Counted from the first letter of the stretch, positions 34,946 through 44,003 are shown. The stretch: 64,000 nucleotides of DNA from Nocardia stercoris (GCF_003696265.1 NZ_RFFH01000025.1:1-64000); one strand, 5' to 3'. Notes: generated by a model from the letters alone, not told the origin. Made by a program: numbers and translations.

Positions 34946-36616
34946 CTAACGACCGTCCCGTTCGCCTCTGTCCGGCAGGTCCGCTTCCACGACCTCGGCA
35001 TCGACGATATCGCCGCCGTCGGCATCGGGATATCCGTCGCGGGACCGGCCGGTTGCCGCGGACTCGTCGTCGAGGAGTTCGCCGTCCATCACACCCTCGC
35101 CGGCGGGCCGGGTCGCCGGGTCCGCGTAGTCGCGATAGCGGGGCGCCCGGTAACCGTCACGTTCGACCTCGTATTCGTCGTCACCGAAGGGTTCGCCGGC
35201 GGTCTCGTACTCGCCGGCGGCGTCGTACTCGTCGTAGTCCTCGTACCGCTCGTCGTCGTAGTCGGCGTAGTCCTCGTCGTCGTAGCCGTCCGCCGATCCC
35301 GGCGCCCGGCGGCCGAATCGCGGTGCGAGCCGGCGGGCCGCGAACAGGCCCACCCCGCCGCCGATCAGCAGCCACGCGACGGTGACGACCGGGAACAGCG
35401 GGATCTCGGGTCCGTTCGAGCCGAAGGCACCCAGTTCGCCGCCGGCGAGCGAGCCGAGCACCAGCAACACCACCGAGGCCACCGCGGTCGCGGTGAGCAG
35501 GGTGCGCGGGGAACGGATGTCGTCACCCGCGCGGGCGCACTCGACGCCCGCCGCACCGGCCACCAGGACCGGAATCAGCAGCAGCACCGCCCACCAGGTC
35601 GGCGCCGGGCCCGACGGCACGGCCACCGTCACCGGTACCGCCGGCAGCCGCGCGTCCGTCACCGCGAACAGGCTCAATCCACCGTCACCGATGCGGACCT
35701 CGGAACCGACCAGCACGCCGGTCGCGGCGATCATCAGGTTCGGCAGATAGCCGATCGACAGCAGGGTCAGGCCGATCACACCGCCGACGTTCCCGGCCGC
35801 CGCGTAGGCGTCGCCGAGCCGGGTGCAGTGCCACACCAGCGAACCGATCGTCACCACCACACCGGCCAGCAGCAGCCGTCCGACCGCGGTAACCCCGATC
35901 CGCGCACCGGATTCCACCCACGGTGGCACACCCGCCGTCAGCTGCCGCCAGGCCGGGGGCCGGCGTCCGATCGCCGCCAGCCGGGCCGCGATCCCGACCG
36001 CAGCACCCGCGAAATGCAGGCCACCGACCCAGGCGAAAGCGAGCAGCGTGGTCGGCGGCTGCAACGGCAGCACGGTTGCGGCGTCCTGCGCCACGGCCAA
36101 GCACACCGAGGTGATGAGCAGCGGGCCGAACAGCGCGGCGCCCACGATCCAGGCCAGATCGCTGCGCATCGCGTCCGGTGTCACCGCCCGGGCACAGTCG
36201 CGGCCGGTCAACCAGACGACCAGCGCGGTCGGTACCAGCGGCAGCATGCTGATCGTGGTGGTGCCGATGGTGACCGGAACCTGGTGCACGGCAAGCCAGC
36301 CCGCCGCGATCGCGCCCGACGCGCCGGTCATCGGGCTGTGCGCGCAGAGCAGCGCGCCGATCACCACCGTGACCACCGTGACCATGGTGAAACTGGAGGT
36401 CCGCGCGGCCACGATGAGCAGTACCTTCGCCCGTTCGGGCGTCAGGGCCGCGAACAAGGCGTCGAGCGCCGCGACGGCCGGTCCCGCGTCGGGTTCTCCG
36501 GTGCGCCGGGCCGCCGCCTCCCGCGCCTCGCGGGTCAGGGTCGTCCCGGTGGGCGGCCGCCCGCCCGCCGGCCGGTTCCGTCGCCCGTCCGCTCGCTCCG
36601 AACGTGTTGGTCTCAT
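34946..36616 (-). CDS. perM: Polytopic membrane protein of the PerM/DUF6350 family
   Basis: 556 residues. The N-terminus is basic, followed by about 8-10 membrane helices (about 65-425), for example VTVVTVVIGALLCAH and VPLVPTALVVWLTG-like segments. The C-terminus of about 130 residues is strongly acidic and Tyr-rich (DYDDERYEDYDEYD). M. tuberculosis PerM, next to purN in the same order, is needed for division and persistence and stabilises FtsB. The ATG at 36616 has GTGAGG upstream; the open frame is longer but lacks a site. Confidence 0.85.
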   Translation of the reverse strand: MRPTRSERADGRRNRPAGGRPPTGTTLTREAREAAARRTGEPDAGPAVAALDALFAALTPERAKVLLIVAARTSSFTMVTVVTVVIGALLCAHSPMTGASGAIAAGWLAVHQVPVTIGTTTISMLPLVPTALVVWLTGRDCARAVTPDAMRSDLAWIVGAALFGPLLITSVCLAVAQDAATVLPLQPPTTLLAFAWVGGLHFAGAAVGIAARLAAIGRRPPAWRQLTAGVPPWVESGARIGVTAVGRLLLAGVVVTIGSLVWHCTRLGDAYAAAGNVGGVIGLTLLSIGYLPNLMIAATGVLVGSEVRIGDGGLSLFAVTDARLPAVPVTVAVPSGPAPTWWAVLLLIPVLVAGAAGVECARAGDDIRSPRTLLTATAVASVVLLVLGSLAGGELGAFGSNGPEIPLFPVVTVAWLLIGGGVGLFAARRLAPRFGRRAPGSADGYDDEDYADYDDERYEDYDEYDAAGEYETAGEPFGDDEYEVERDGYRAPRYRDYADPATRPAGEGVMDGELLDDESAATGRSRDGYPDADGGDIVDAEVVEADLPDRGERDGR

Positions 36617-36842
36617 CGCCGCCTCACCACGTACGCGACCATGGCCGCGAACGGATTTCGTGCCTCGTCCGCCGCGGTCGGTGCCCGCCCCGAACGGCCA
36701 GTGCATGGATTGACCGGTCCCCCAGGACAATCGTGCGAAACACACCCGAGCACCGGCCGCCCCCAGCCTGCCAGGTCTCGACAGTCTTGCACTTCAGGCG
36801 CGCCGACCGGGCCGGATGAGCCACTGGCGGTCGGGTGTCGCC

Positions 36843-37035
36843 TCAGCGACAGGCGGCGAAGAGCTCCGCGGCCGACTCCGCGGTCCCGGCACGAATCACC
36901 CACTCGCTCAGCTCAGCGAGGTCGTGGCATTCCACGATTCGACGCAGTTCCGCGGCCTGCAGCGGCATGCGTTGCGCCGGATGGCCTCGCGGGTCATCCA
37001 GAAGCCGGTCTCGTCGGTCTCGGGAGTCGACACCG
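36843..37035 (-). pseudogene. Degraded 3' remnant of a duplicate of the neighbouring gene
   Basis: In one minus-strand frame the sequence reads MPLQAAELRRIVECHDLAEL, then SEWVIRAGTAESAAELF before a TGA at 36843. This matches the C-terminus of the gene at 37039-37954 (RERIMQCRDHSQLSDWLIRA and on). Nothing before it keeps a frame, so only the last 60 or so codons survive. Confidence 0.65.
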
Positions 37036-37038
37036 CCG

Positions 37039-37954
37039 TCATTCGAAGATCTCGGCGCAGGATCCCGCGGTGACTGCGCGAATCAGCCAGTCCGAGAGCT
37101 GGGAATGGTCGCGGCACTGCATGATTCGTTCGCGGTCCGCGGCAGTTACCGGCACTCGGTGGTCATTCAGCAGGGCGAGCAGACGCTCGGACAGGTCGGC
37201 GCAAAACTTCGCGAGCGCCGAGTCCTCGCCCTGTCGAATGCCTTCCTGAATGCCTTCCCGCCGGCCCTCGGCTACGTACTTGCCTGCGATGCGGCTCCGG
37301 TACTCGTACGTCATAGTCATCAACGCCTCCAAGAGTTCGCGTGCATCCTTTGGCAACACTTCGTTGACCAGGTCATAGTACATTCGGGAGTGGTCTTCGT
37401 CGGCCTTCATCAGCCCCGCGAGCAGGGCTTCGAGGACCGGCTTGCGGTCCGGCCCGCCGCCGTGCGCCATCGCCGACAAGACAGCGCGTTCCGGGGCTGC
37501 CTGTGCTTCGGCGCGGTCGGAGATCATCGGCAACTGCGCCGGTGCGATGACCACCGGCCGCAAGAAGCATCCGGGCGTGGCAATTTCGATCGGCTGCGCC
37601 GCCCACGCTGCCGTTGTGTCGTCCGGGACGACCACCAGCAGGACCACCGGGCACCGCAGCCGGGCCCGGAAAGTCGTCGCGTAGACCGGCCAACTCCACC
37701 GCTTGCTTTCATCTGGCGTCAGTTGCACCTCGAGACAGATACCGAGTACCGGATTACCGTCGGCATCACGCAGGCACAGGGCCAAGTCGCCGCGAAACTC
37801 CTTCGGCCCGATTGTCGGTGAAATCGCATGATTCAGTGGCGGCTTCGACGTATGGCGGCAGCGTCAGCCCGCAGATCTCGGTGAGTAGCGATGCGGCGAG
37901 CGTCACATCGGTTCGGAACAACTCCAGCAGTCCCTCGTGTAGGTAGCCAGGCAT
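37039..37954 (-). pseudogene. Frameshifted gene of an uncharacterised actinobacterial family
   Basis: Two overlapping frames make one protein of about 300 residues. The first (37954 down to 37766) begins MPGYLHEGLLELFRTDVTLA and continues LLTEICGLTLPPYVEAA. The second carries GPKEFRGDLALCLRDADG (before its first ATG at 37785) and EVQLTPDESKRWSWPVY. Together they follow a common family that starts MPxYxHExLxELFR and has the EVQLxxDxxKRWSWPVY segment; its function is unknown. The shift lies near 37805-37830. A sequencing error would restore an intact gene. The C-terminal third is a charged helix with EGRREGIQEGIRQGED. Confidence 0.75.
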
Positions 37955-38309
37955 GTGCTCAAAATATTTGCAGCCCAGTCACTTTGCCATTCACAATCGG
38001 CGATTTTCAACGGACACACGTCCATCGACACTGGACATCGACGTGTCGCCGGTGCGTCTCGATCCAAACCGCCATTGCACAATCCGGTAATGCGGAATTG
38101 TTGCCCGGTCCGGCAGATCGCCTGGCACGCACGCCGAAATACGTTGTGCTCGAATATTGATCGGCGGCGAAGTTCGGAGGATGCTCGGGCCGACACAGAC
38201 GTCCTCGAGGCACGGCAGGACTCCGCCGCCCGTCGGGCGGCGGAGTCGGCGAGTGGGATCGCACCAGATGCAACCGATTACGGGACGTCGGTCGGTCGTC
38301 GGCCTCCGA
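37955..38309. other. Intergenic region, mostly featureless
   Basis: Lower GC than its surroundings (37960-38160), with no supported ORF. The only clear element is the hairpin at 38220-38246. Confidence 0.5.
38220..38246 (-). terminator. Hairpin terminator of the FAD oxidoreductase gene
   Basis: Perfect 13-bp inverted repeat ACTCCGCCGCCCG / CGGGCGGCGGAGT around one base, 63 bp beyond the oxidoreductase stop. Confidence 0.7.
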
Positions 38310-39515
38310 TCACACGGTTGCGGTGTCGATCATGTTGTCCGCCCGCACGATTCGCCGCCGACGGGTCGGCATCAGCACGGTCGGGTGGCTCACCGACCAG
38401 GCGGCGCCCGAGCAGATCATCTCCTTGACTCGCGCAGCCGAGCGGCCGATGAGGGCGGCCGGCTTGGCCCGGTCGTCGGGGGTGACGGTCTGGATGATCG
38501 CGTCGTGGCGGCCGAGGCTGACGCACTGGACGGTGTAGCCGATCGGCTTCACCTCCGGTTCGCGGCCGGTGAGGCGGGCGGCGACAGCGTCGGCGGCGGC
38601 CCACGCCATCGGGATGCCCGAGGCGCAGGACATGCGCAGCGGGCGGCCGCCCGCGCCTTCCGCGAGCGCGGCGTCGCCGACCGCGTACACGTCCGGGTGC
38701 GAGACCGAGCGCATCGAGCCGTCCACCTCGATGCGGCCGTCCGCGGCGACCGCGAGCGTGGTCGCGGCGGCGATCGGGTGCACGGCGAAGCCCGCCGTCC
38801 ACACCGTGGTGTCCGCCGCGATCCGGGCGCCGGCCGCGGTCACCACACCGTCGGATTCGACCCGGGTGATGTCGGTGTGCTCGTGGACGGTGATGCCGAG
38901 GCGGGTGAAGGTCTTGCGCAGGTGGGTGCGTGCTTTCTCCCCCAGCCAGTCGCCGAGTTCCGACCGCACCGCGAGCGCGACCACGAGATCGGTTCGCGCC
39001 TCGGCGATTTCGGTGGCCGCCTCGATCCCGGTCAGTCCGCCGCCGGCGACCAGCACGGTCGCGCCGGCCGGCAGCGCGCGCAGCCGCTCACCGAGTCGCT
39101 GGGCGGACGCCTTGCCGGTCAGCTCCTGGGCGTACTCGCGCACACCCGGGACACCGTGGTCGGCGACCGTGCTGCCGAGTGCGTAGATCAGTGTGTCGTA
39201 ACCGATTTCGTGGTCGCCTAGGTCGTCGGTGACCGCCACGGTCCGACGGTCCACGTCGACCGCGGTGACGCGGGCCGCGCGCAGGACCACGCCGGTGCCG
39301 GCGAACGCGGCGGTCAGCGGGCGGGCCTTCAGCTGCTGCCCGGTGGCCAGCTGGTGCATGCGCACCCGCTCCACGAACTCCGAGTCGGCGTTCACCACCG
39401 TGATCTCGACCTCGTCGCGGCGGACCCGGCGGGCCAGCCGGCCGGCGGCGTTGGCACCGGCGTACCCGGCGCCGAGGACGACGACGCGGTGTGCGGAAGT
39501 GTTGTGCTGCTCCAT
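38310..39515 (-). CDS. FAD-dependent NAD(P)H oxidoreductase (NDH-2-like)
   Basis: 401 residues. The FAD-binding motif VVVLGAGYAGANAAGRLA is at 11-28, a second Rossmann motif VLVAGGGLTGIEAATEIAE lies near 153-171, and the FAD-closing segment is DVYAVGDAAL. Class: two-dinucleotide-binding-domain flavoproteins such as type II NADH dehydrogenases. There is no C-terminal membrane anchor, so it may be a soluble quinone or other oxidoreductase. AGGAG precedes the ATG. It lies 82 bp downstream of an ECF41 sigma factor gene, whose relatives often sit beside oxidoreductases and probably control them. Confidence 0.88.
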   Translation of the reverse strand: MEQHNTSAHRVVVLGAGYAGANAAGRLARRVRRDEVEITVVNADSEFVERVRMHQLATGQQLKARPLTAAFAGTGVVLRAARVTAVDVDRRTVAVTDDLGDHEIGYDTLIYALGSTVADHGVPGVREYAQELTGKASAQRLGERLRALPAGATVLVAGGGLTGIEAATEIAEARTDLVVALAVRSELGDWLGEKARTHLRKTFTRLGITVHEHTDITRVESDGVVTAAGARIAADTTVWTAGFAVHPIAAATTLAVAADGRIEVDGSMRSVSHPDVYAVGDAALAEGAGGRPLRMSCASGIPMAWAAADAVAARLTGREPEVKPIGYTVQCVSLGRHDAIIQTVTPDDRAKPAALIGRSAARVKEMICSGAAWSVSHPTVLMPTRRRRIVRADNMIDTATV

Positions 39516-39586
39516 GGTTTCACTCCTGTCCGGGTGTGGTTCGCTACCTGAACCGGACAGGGCACGAAACCCTGACAGATCTCGAG

Positions 39587-39602
39587 TGTGATCTGGGTCA
39601 CC
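39587..39602. promoter_or_regulatory. CRP-like site TGTGATCTGGGTCACC
   Basis: GTGA-N6-TCAC is complete, and 9 of 10 bases match TGTGA-N6-TCACA. It overlaps the end of the sigma factor gene and lies 72 bp before the oxidoreductase ATG. Confidence 0.5.
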
Positions 39603-40539
39603 AGGCGTCGAGCACGGGTTTCCCGTGGTCGAGCGCCGCCCAGCCGCGGGCCGCGCGTCCCAGTTTGTCGGGGTTGACCGGCGAGAACACCGCGGCGAGA
39701 CCGTCGGTGGTCACGTCGAGCACGATCACCCCGGCCAGCTGACCGTTCACCTCCACCACCACCGCCGGCGCACCGTTGACGATCGACGCGAACAGCACCG
39801 GCGTACCACCGAACTGGTCCCGCTTGGCTTGGCTCGGCTTGAACAGCCCGCGCAGGAACCGGGCCACCACGAGCGCCCCGACCAGCGGCTCCTTGCGCGT
39901 GTACACGTACCCGCCGCCGTCGCCGACGGTGAACGCGTCGTCGGTGAGCAGCCGGACGAGATCGTCGGTCTTCCCGCTCATGGCCGCCGCCAGGAACTCC
40001 TCGACGATCCGGCGGGCCGCGGCGTCGTCGACCTGCTGCCGCGTCCGCGCCGACGCCACATGCTGTTTGGCCCGCCGGTAGATCTGCTGACAGTTCGCCT
40101 CGGTGAGTTCGAGCATGTCGGCGATCTCGGCGTGCTGATACCCGAACGCCTCCCGCAGCACGTACACCACCCGCTCGTTCGGCGAAAGCCGTTCCATCAG
40201 CGTCAACATCGCCAGCGACACCGACTCCCGCTGCTCGGCGGTATCGGCCGGACCCAGCATCGAGTCGCCCGCGAACACCGGCTCGGGCAGCCAATACCCC
40301 ACGTAGGTCTCGCGCCGCGCCCGCGCCGAACCGAGCTGATTGCGGCACAGGTTGGTGAGCACGGTCGTCAGCCACGCCTCCGGCGTCTCGACATATTCCC
40401 GATCCGCCGCCTGCCACCGCAGGTAGGTGTCCTGCACCGCGTCCTCGGCATCACTGGCCGACCCGAGCATCCGGTACGCGATCGCCTCCAGCCGAGGCCG
40501 CGCCGCCTCGAACACGTCGCCCTCGACCGTATGAATCAT
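39598..40539 (-). CDS. ECF41-group RNA polymerase sigma factor (SigJ-like)
   Basis: 313 residues. Region 2 is AYRMLGSASDAEDAVQDTYLRW, and region 4 has SPNERVVYVLREAFGYQHAEIADML. A SnoaL-like C-terminal domain (about 185-313) carries DGGG (VGDGGGYVYTRK) and NPDKL near the end. These are the two conserved ECF41 motifs; the extension regulates the sigma factor in place of an anti-sigma factor. The ATG at 40539 starts the sigma fold; 13 codons upstream in frame are not family-like. The downstream oxidoreductase is the likely target. Confidence 0.93.
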   Translation of the reverse strand: MIHTVEGDVFEAARPRLEAIAYRMLGSASDAEDAVQDTYLRWQAADREYVETPEAWLTTVLTNLCRNQLGSARARRETYVGYWLPEPVFAGDSMLGPADTAEQRESVSLAMLTLMERLSPNERVVYVLREAFGYQHAEIADMLELTEANCQQIYRRAKQHVASARTRQQVDDAAARRIVEEFLAAAMSGKTDDLVRLLTDDAFTVGDGGGYVYTRKEPLVGALVVARFLRGLFKPSQAKRDQFGGTPVLFASIVNGAPAVVVEVNGQLAGVIVLDVTTDGLAAVFSPVNPDKLGRAARGWAALDHGKPVLDAW

Positions 40540-40622
40540 GGACCGAGTCAACCACGTCCACGCCGATGCGAACATCACCTGTTTCGGCGGTCACCCCCGA
40601 CGGGCGGGGATCTATGCACGGC

Positions 40623-41864
40623 TCACGGCCGGCCCAGAGCCAACGAGACGTTGTGTCCGCCGAATCCGAAGGAGTTGCTCAGGCCGTATGTCAGTGGCTC
40701 CCGGCGCGCGGTCCCGTGCACCACGTCGATGTCCACGGCACCGTCGTGCTGCTCGAAATTCAATGTGGGCGGGATGATTCCGTCCCGGAGAGCGTTCAGC
40801 GCGAGCAGTGCCTCCAGTGCGCCGACCGCGCCGACCGAGTGGCCCAACGCGCCCTTCGGGGCATAGACCGCGGCGTGCGGGGTCACCTCCGCGATGGCGC
40901 GCGCTTCGGAGCTGTCGCCGACCGGCGTGCCGGTGGCGTGCGCGTTCACGTGCTGGATGTCGGCCGGTGTCAGTCCCGCGGCGGCGATCGCCGCGCGCAT
41001 GGCCCGGGCCGACCCGTCACCGTCCGGGTCGGTTCCGGTGATGTGGTAGCCGTCGGAGGTGATGCCCGCGCCGAGGACCCGGCCGTGGACGCGGGCGCCG
41101 CGGGCAGCGGCGAATTCGGCCGATTCCAGCACGAGCAGAGCTCCCGCTTCACCGAAGACGAATCCGTCCCGGTTGCGGTCGAACGGGCGGCACGCACCGC
41201 GGGGATCGTCGTTGCGGGTACTCAGCGCGCGCATCATGGCGAACCCCGCGATCGGCAGTGCCTCGATGTAGCCTTCGACGCCGCCGGCGACCACGATGTC
41301 GGCCGCGCCGGTGGCAATCAGCCGCCAGGCGTGCGCGATTGCCTCGGCGCCCGAGGCGCAGGCCGAGGTCGGCGCGAAAACTCCCGCCTTGGCGCCGATT
41401 TCGAGTCCCACCCGGGCAGCGGGGCCGTTGGGCATCACCATCGGGACCGTGAGCGGCGAGACCGTGCGATACCCACCGGTGTTCAGCGCTTCCAGCGCCG
41501 AGACGAGCGCGTCGCCGCCGCCGAGGCCGGTGCCGATACTCACCGCCAGCCGCTGCGGATCCACCTCGGGCGCACCGGCCGACTGCCAGACCTGCCGCGC
41601 CAGAACCAGCGCGAGCTGCTGGACATACGAGTGCCGACGCTGCTCGATCCGGCTCAGGTGCGCAGCGGGATGTTCCCGCAACTTGCCGCCGATCCGGACC
41701 GGGAGGTTGTAGCGGACCACGAAATCGTCGTCGAGGGCACGGATCCCGCTCTCTCCGGCGACGAGGGCGGACCAGGTGCCGTCCAGGTCGGGTGCGAGCG
41801 CGGTGGTCGCCGCGGTTGCGGTGACGACGACATCCCGCATTTGTGTATCGGTCGCTACAGTCAT
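40623..41864 (-). CDS. Beta-ketoacyl-ACP synthase (KasA/KasB/FabF type)
   Basis: 413 residues. The catalytic Cys is in TSACASGAEAIAHAW, with His in NAHATGTPVGDSSE and GHSVGAVGALEALL. The C-terminal NSFGFGGHN loop is intact. It is a discrete condensing enzyme, close to the KasA/KasB enzymes that extend mycolate precursors, but it is not in a FAS-II cluster here. The start was placed at 41864 because starts at 41873 or 41888 would crowd or enter the operator-like palindrome at 41880-41897. It is divergent from a TetR gene, which probably represses it. Confidence 0.85.
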   Translation of the reverse strand: MTVATDTQMRDVVVTATAATTALAPDLDGTWSALVAGESGIRALDDDFVVRYNLPVRIGGKLREHPAAHLSRIEQRRHSYVQQLALVLARQVWQSAGAPEVDPQRLAVSIGTGLGGGDALVSALEALNTGGYRTVSPLTVPMVMPNGPAARVGLEIGAKAGVFAPTSACASGAEAIAHAWRLIATGAADIVVAGGVEGYIEALPIAGFAMMRALSTRNDDPRGACRPFDRNRDGFVFGEAGALLVLESAEFAAARGARVHGRVLGAGITSDGYHITGTDPDGDGSARAMRAAIAAAGLTPADIQHVNAHATGTPVGDSSEARAIAEVTPHAAVYAPKGALGHSVGAVGALEALLALNALRDGIIPPTLNFEQHDGAVDIDVVHGTARREPLTYGLSNSFGFGGHNVSLALGRP

Positions 41865-41879
41865 GGCTCCCATGGATAC

Positions 41880-41897
41880 CTGTACCATCCGTTACAG
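41880..41897. promoter_or_regulatory. Operator-like palindrome between kas and tetR
   Basis: CTGTACCATCCGTTACAG is an interrupted palindrome, CTGTA-N8-TACAG. It lies 7 bp before the TetR ATG and 15 bp before the ketoacyl synthase ATG, so one bound dimer could block both genes. Confidence 0.6.
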
Positions 41898-41904
41898 TCA
41901 AGGA

Positions 41905-42477
41905 ATGCCTCGCCCACCCGACGAACAGCGGCGCGTCGAACTACTGGCCGGAGTCGTCGACTACATCGCCACCTACGGTCTCGCCGAACTGTCGCTTCGG
42001 CCGCTCGCCGCGTACCTGGGCACCAGCTCCCGGATGCTGATCCACTACTTCGGCACCAAGGAACAGATGCTGATCGCGGCGCTGGAAACGCAACGGCCCG
42101 ACGTGGCGGCGATGTTCGCCGAAGTGACGACCGTGGCCGAACTGCGCGCCCGGCTGCTGGCGGTCGGCTCCGATCAGACCGGCGTTCCCGTCGTCACGAG
42201 CACCCGGGTGCTGATGCAGGTCATCGGCGCGGCAACCGTGACCGACAGCCCGTTCCGGCCGTACGCCTACCGCGCGGTGCGGGTCCTCGTCGACGCGATG
42301 ACCGGCGTCCTGCAGCGCCTGGAACCACCGATCTCCGATCCGGAAGCGACTGCCACGCTGCTCATTTCGGGTGTCCGCGGCCTCATCCAGGATCAGCTGA
42401 TCACCGGCGACAGCGAGCGGGTCGCCGCGGCGGCACAGCAGCTGGTCGACCGGATACTGCCGCCGTCGCCCGCCTGA
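41905..42477 (+). CDS. TetR-family transcriptional regulator
   Basis: 190 residues. The N-terminal HTH (about 8-55) shows GVVDYIATYGLAELSLRPLAAYLGTSSRMLIHYFGTKEQML, a typical TetR pattern with the YF-x-TKE helix end. The C-terminal ligand domain is unspecific. The ATG at 41905 has AAGGA immediately upstream, though very close. Divergence from the ketoacyl synthase and the shared palindrome suggest that it senses an acyl or lipid molecule. Confidence 0.9.
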   Translation: MPRPPDEQRRVELLAGVVDYIATYGLAELSLRPLAAYLGTSSRMLIHYFGTKEQMLIAALETQRPDVAAMFAEVTTVAELRARLLAVGSDQTGVPVVTSTRVLMQVIGAATVTDSPFRPYAYRAVRVLVDAMTGVLQRLEPPISDPEATATLLISGVRGLIQDQLITGDSERVAAAAQQLVDRILPPSPA

Positions 42478-42543
42478 GACTGCCCGGATCTCGACAACAG
42501 GCCGTACGAGCGAGCGGCCGGGTTACGTTCGCCGGATACGACA

Positions 42544-42582
42544 CTGCCGACCGGTCGCAGGGTGGCTGCGATCGGTCGGCAG
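42544..42582. terminator. Strong bidirectional hairpin terminator
   Basis: 17-bp stem CTGCCGACCGGTCGCAG / CTGCGATCGGTCGGCAG with one mismatch and a 5-base loop. It sits between the convergent tetR and DUF5336 genes. Confidence 0.85.
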
Positions 42583-42599
42583 TGGAAGCCGATCGGTGC

Positions 42600-43658
42600 T
42601 TACTTCGCGTCGTCGACGCCCGGGCGGAACTGGGTGGTCGACTCGGCGGCCGGGTCGGCGGTGGCCTCGGTGCCGAACGGGTTGGAGCCGAAGTTCAGCG
42701 AGCCGTACTGCTGGCCGGAGTTCGAACCGCCGATGTGCTGGGTGGCCTCCGTCTCGGACGGCTGCGCGGGCGTCGCCGGGCGGGCCATCTGGGTGGCGGC
42801 GTAGGGGGAAGCGCTGCTCGCGGCGCCCGACGGCGCGCTGCCCGGCTGGACGGTGGTCGGGGCGGCCGGCTGGCCGTAGGACGCCTGACCGTAGCCCGGC
42901 TGGCCGTACTGGGGCTGGCCCGGCTGCTGGCCGTAGCCCGGCTGCTGCTGACCGTACTGGCCGTAGGCGGACGGCTGCGCGGGCTGCTGGCCGTACTGCG
43001 GCTGGGCCGGGGGCTGGCCGTAGCCCTGCTGGCCGTACTGGCCGTAACCGGCCGCGGGCTGCGCCGGCGCGGCGGCCTGCTGGTACCCGGCCGGGGAGGG
43101 CTGCTGCGGCGCGCTCTGACCGAAGCCCGCGAACGCGGTGGACGCGCCACCGGCCGAACCACCGATCAGGCCCACCTCGAACAGGGTCGCGCCGGCGGCC
43201 GCCGCGGCCTGCATCAGCGACAGGAACAGCACCACCCAGGCACCCCAGGCGAGTTCGACACCGCTGCCGGTGTCGAAGGCCTGGAACAGCAGGGCCAGGA
43301 ACGACACGACGGAGACGGCGAACGCGACCGGGATCCAGTTCTGCTTGGGTAGCAGGCTCAGACCGGCCAGCACGCCACCGGCCAGCAGCAGCGCGAGCAG
43401 GTCACCCGAACCGGATTCGAAGAAGTTGAACGTGGTTTCGGTGGCCTTCAGGCCGCCCGCACTGAACTGGTGGTAGGGCGTGAACCCGAGCAGAAAGTTC
43501 AGCACGCCCAGTGCGGCCACGCCGATGGTCAGGAAGTACGGCAGGCCCTTCGCGGCGGCCGGAGCCGCGGACGCGGGGCCGGACTGGCCGTAGCCGGACG
43601 CGGCAGCGGGTGTCTGGGCAGGCGCACCGTACCCGGAGCCCCCGGTCGGGTAGGACAT
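42600..43658 (-). CDS. DUF5336 membrane protein (34-kDa antigen-like, Rv0954 homologue)
   Basis: 352 residues. After a Gly/Pro-rich start, four membrane segments lie at about 38-175 (for example FLTIGVAALGVLNFLLGF and ALLLAGGVLAGLSLL). The C-terminal half is a Gln/Gly/Tyr/Pro-rich tail with repeats such as YGQQPGYGQ. AAGGAGA upstream fixes the ATG at 43658. In mycobacteria this gene is next to perM; here about 6 kb of other genes lie between them. The function is not firmly established; homologues localise to the envelope and division sites. Confidence 0.88.
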   Translation of the reverse strand: MSYPTGGSGYGAPAQTPAAASGYGQSGPASAAPAAAKGLPYFLTIGVAALGVLNFLLGFTPYHQFSAGGLKATETTFNFFESGSGDLLALLLAGGVLAGLSLLPKQNWIPVAFAVSVVSFLALLFQAFDTGSGVELAWGAWVVLFLSLMQAAAAAGATLFEVGLIGGSAGGASTAFAGFGQSAPQQPSPAGYQQAAAPAQPAAGYGQYGQQGYGQPPAQPQYGQQPAQPSAYGQYGQQQPGYGQQPGQPQYGQPGYGQASYGQPAAPTTVQPGSAPSGAASSASPYAATQMARPATPAQPSETEATQHIGGSNSGQQYGSLNFGSNPFGTEATADPAAESTTQFRPGVDDAK

Positions 43659-43886
43659 GTCGTCTCCTTCTCGAGTCCTTCGTCGTCTCGTCTTCGACGC
43701 TACTGCACCCGGCATTCGCGGTCACGGCCAGCGCAGAAGTCGCACTACCACATTCACCCCCGCGTGAACCGGTAAACGCACCGCACCGTGATGTGAGCGG
43801 AGGCGGAAATTCCGGGACCGCCGGGCAGCCGCCGCTTCCGAGCCGCGACCGGCCGTGCGACCGGTCGGCGAACAGGGAGGTACACG

Positions 43887-43976
43887 ATGGATCCGGTACA
43901 GATGTTCTGCGATTGGGTACGCGCGATGGGCTGGTGCGATCTGCTCCCGCCGCCACCGCGGATGACCCCGCAGTGA
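43887..43976 (+). CDS. Possible 29-residue small protein
   Basis: MDPVQMFCDWVRAMGWCDLL followed by a proline run (PPPP) and a stop. AGGGAGG lies six bases before the ATG, one of the best ribosome sites in the window. Two cysteines and two tryptophans make it unlike random GC-rich sequence. A terminator hairpin follows 27 bp later. No homologue is known to me, and the frame is short enough to occur by chance. Confidence 0.4.
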   Translation: MDPVQMFCDWVRAMGWCDLLPPPPRMTPQ

Positions 43977-44003
43977 CAGCGGCCGACTGACGCCATGACA
44001 CAC

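Noticed and set aside
37766..37954. A separate 62-residue gene
   Set aside because: It is the 5' part of the frameshifted gene: its start and the next frame join into one known-looking family.
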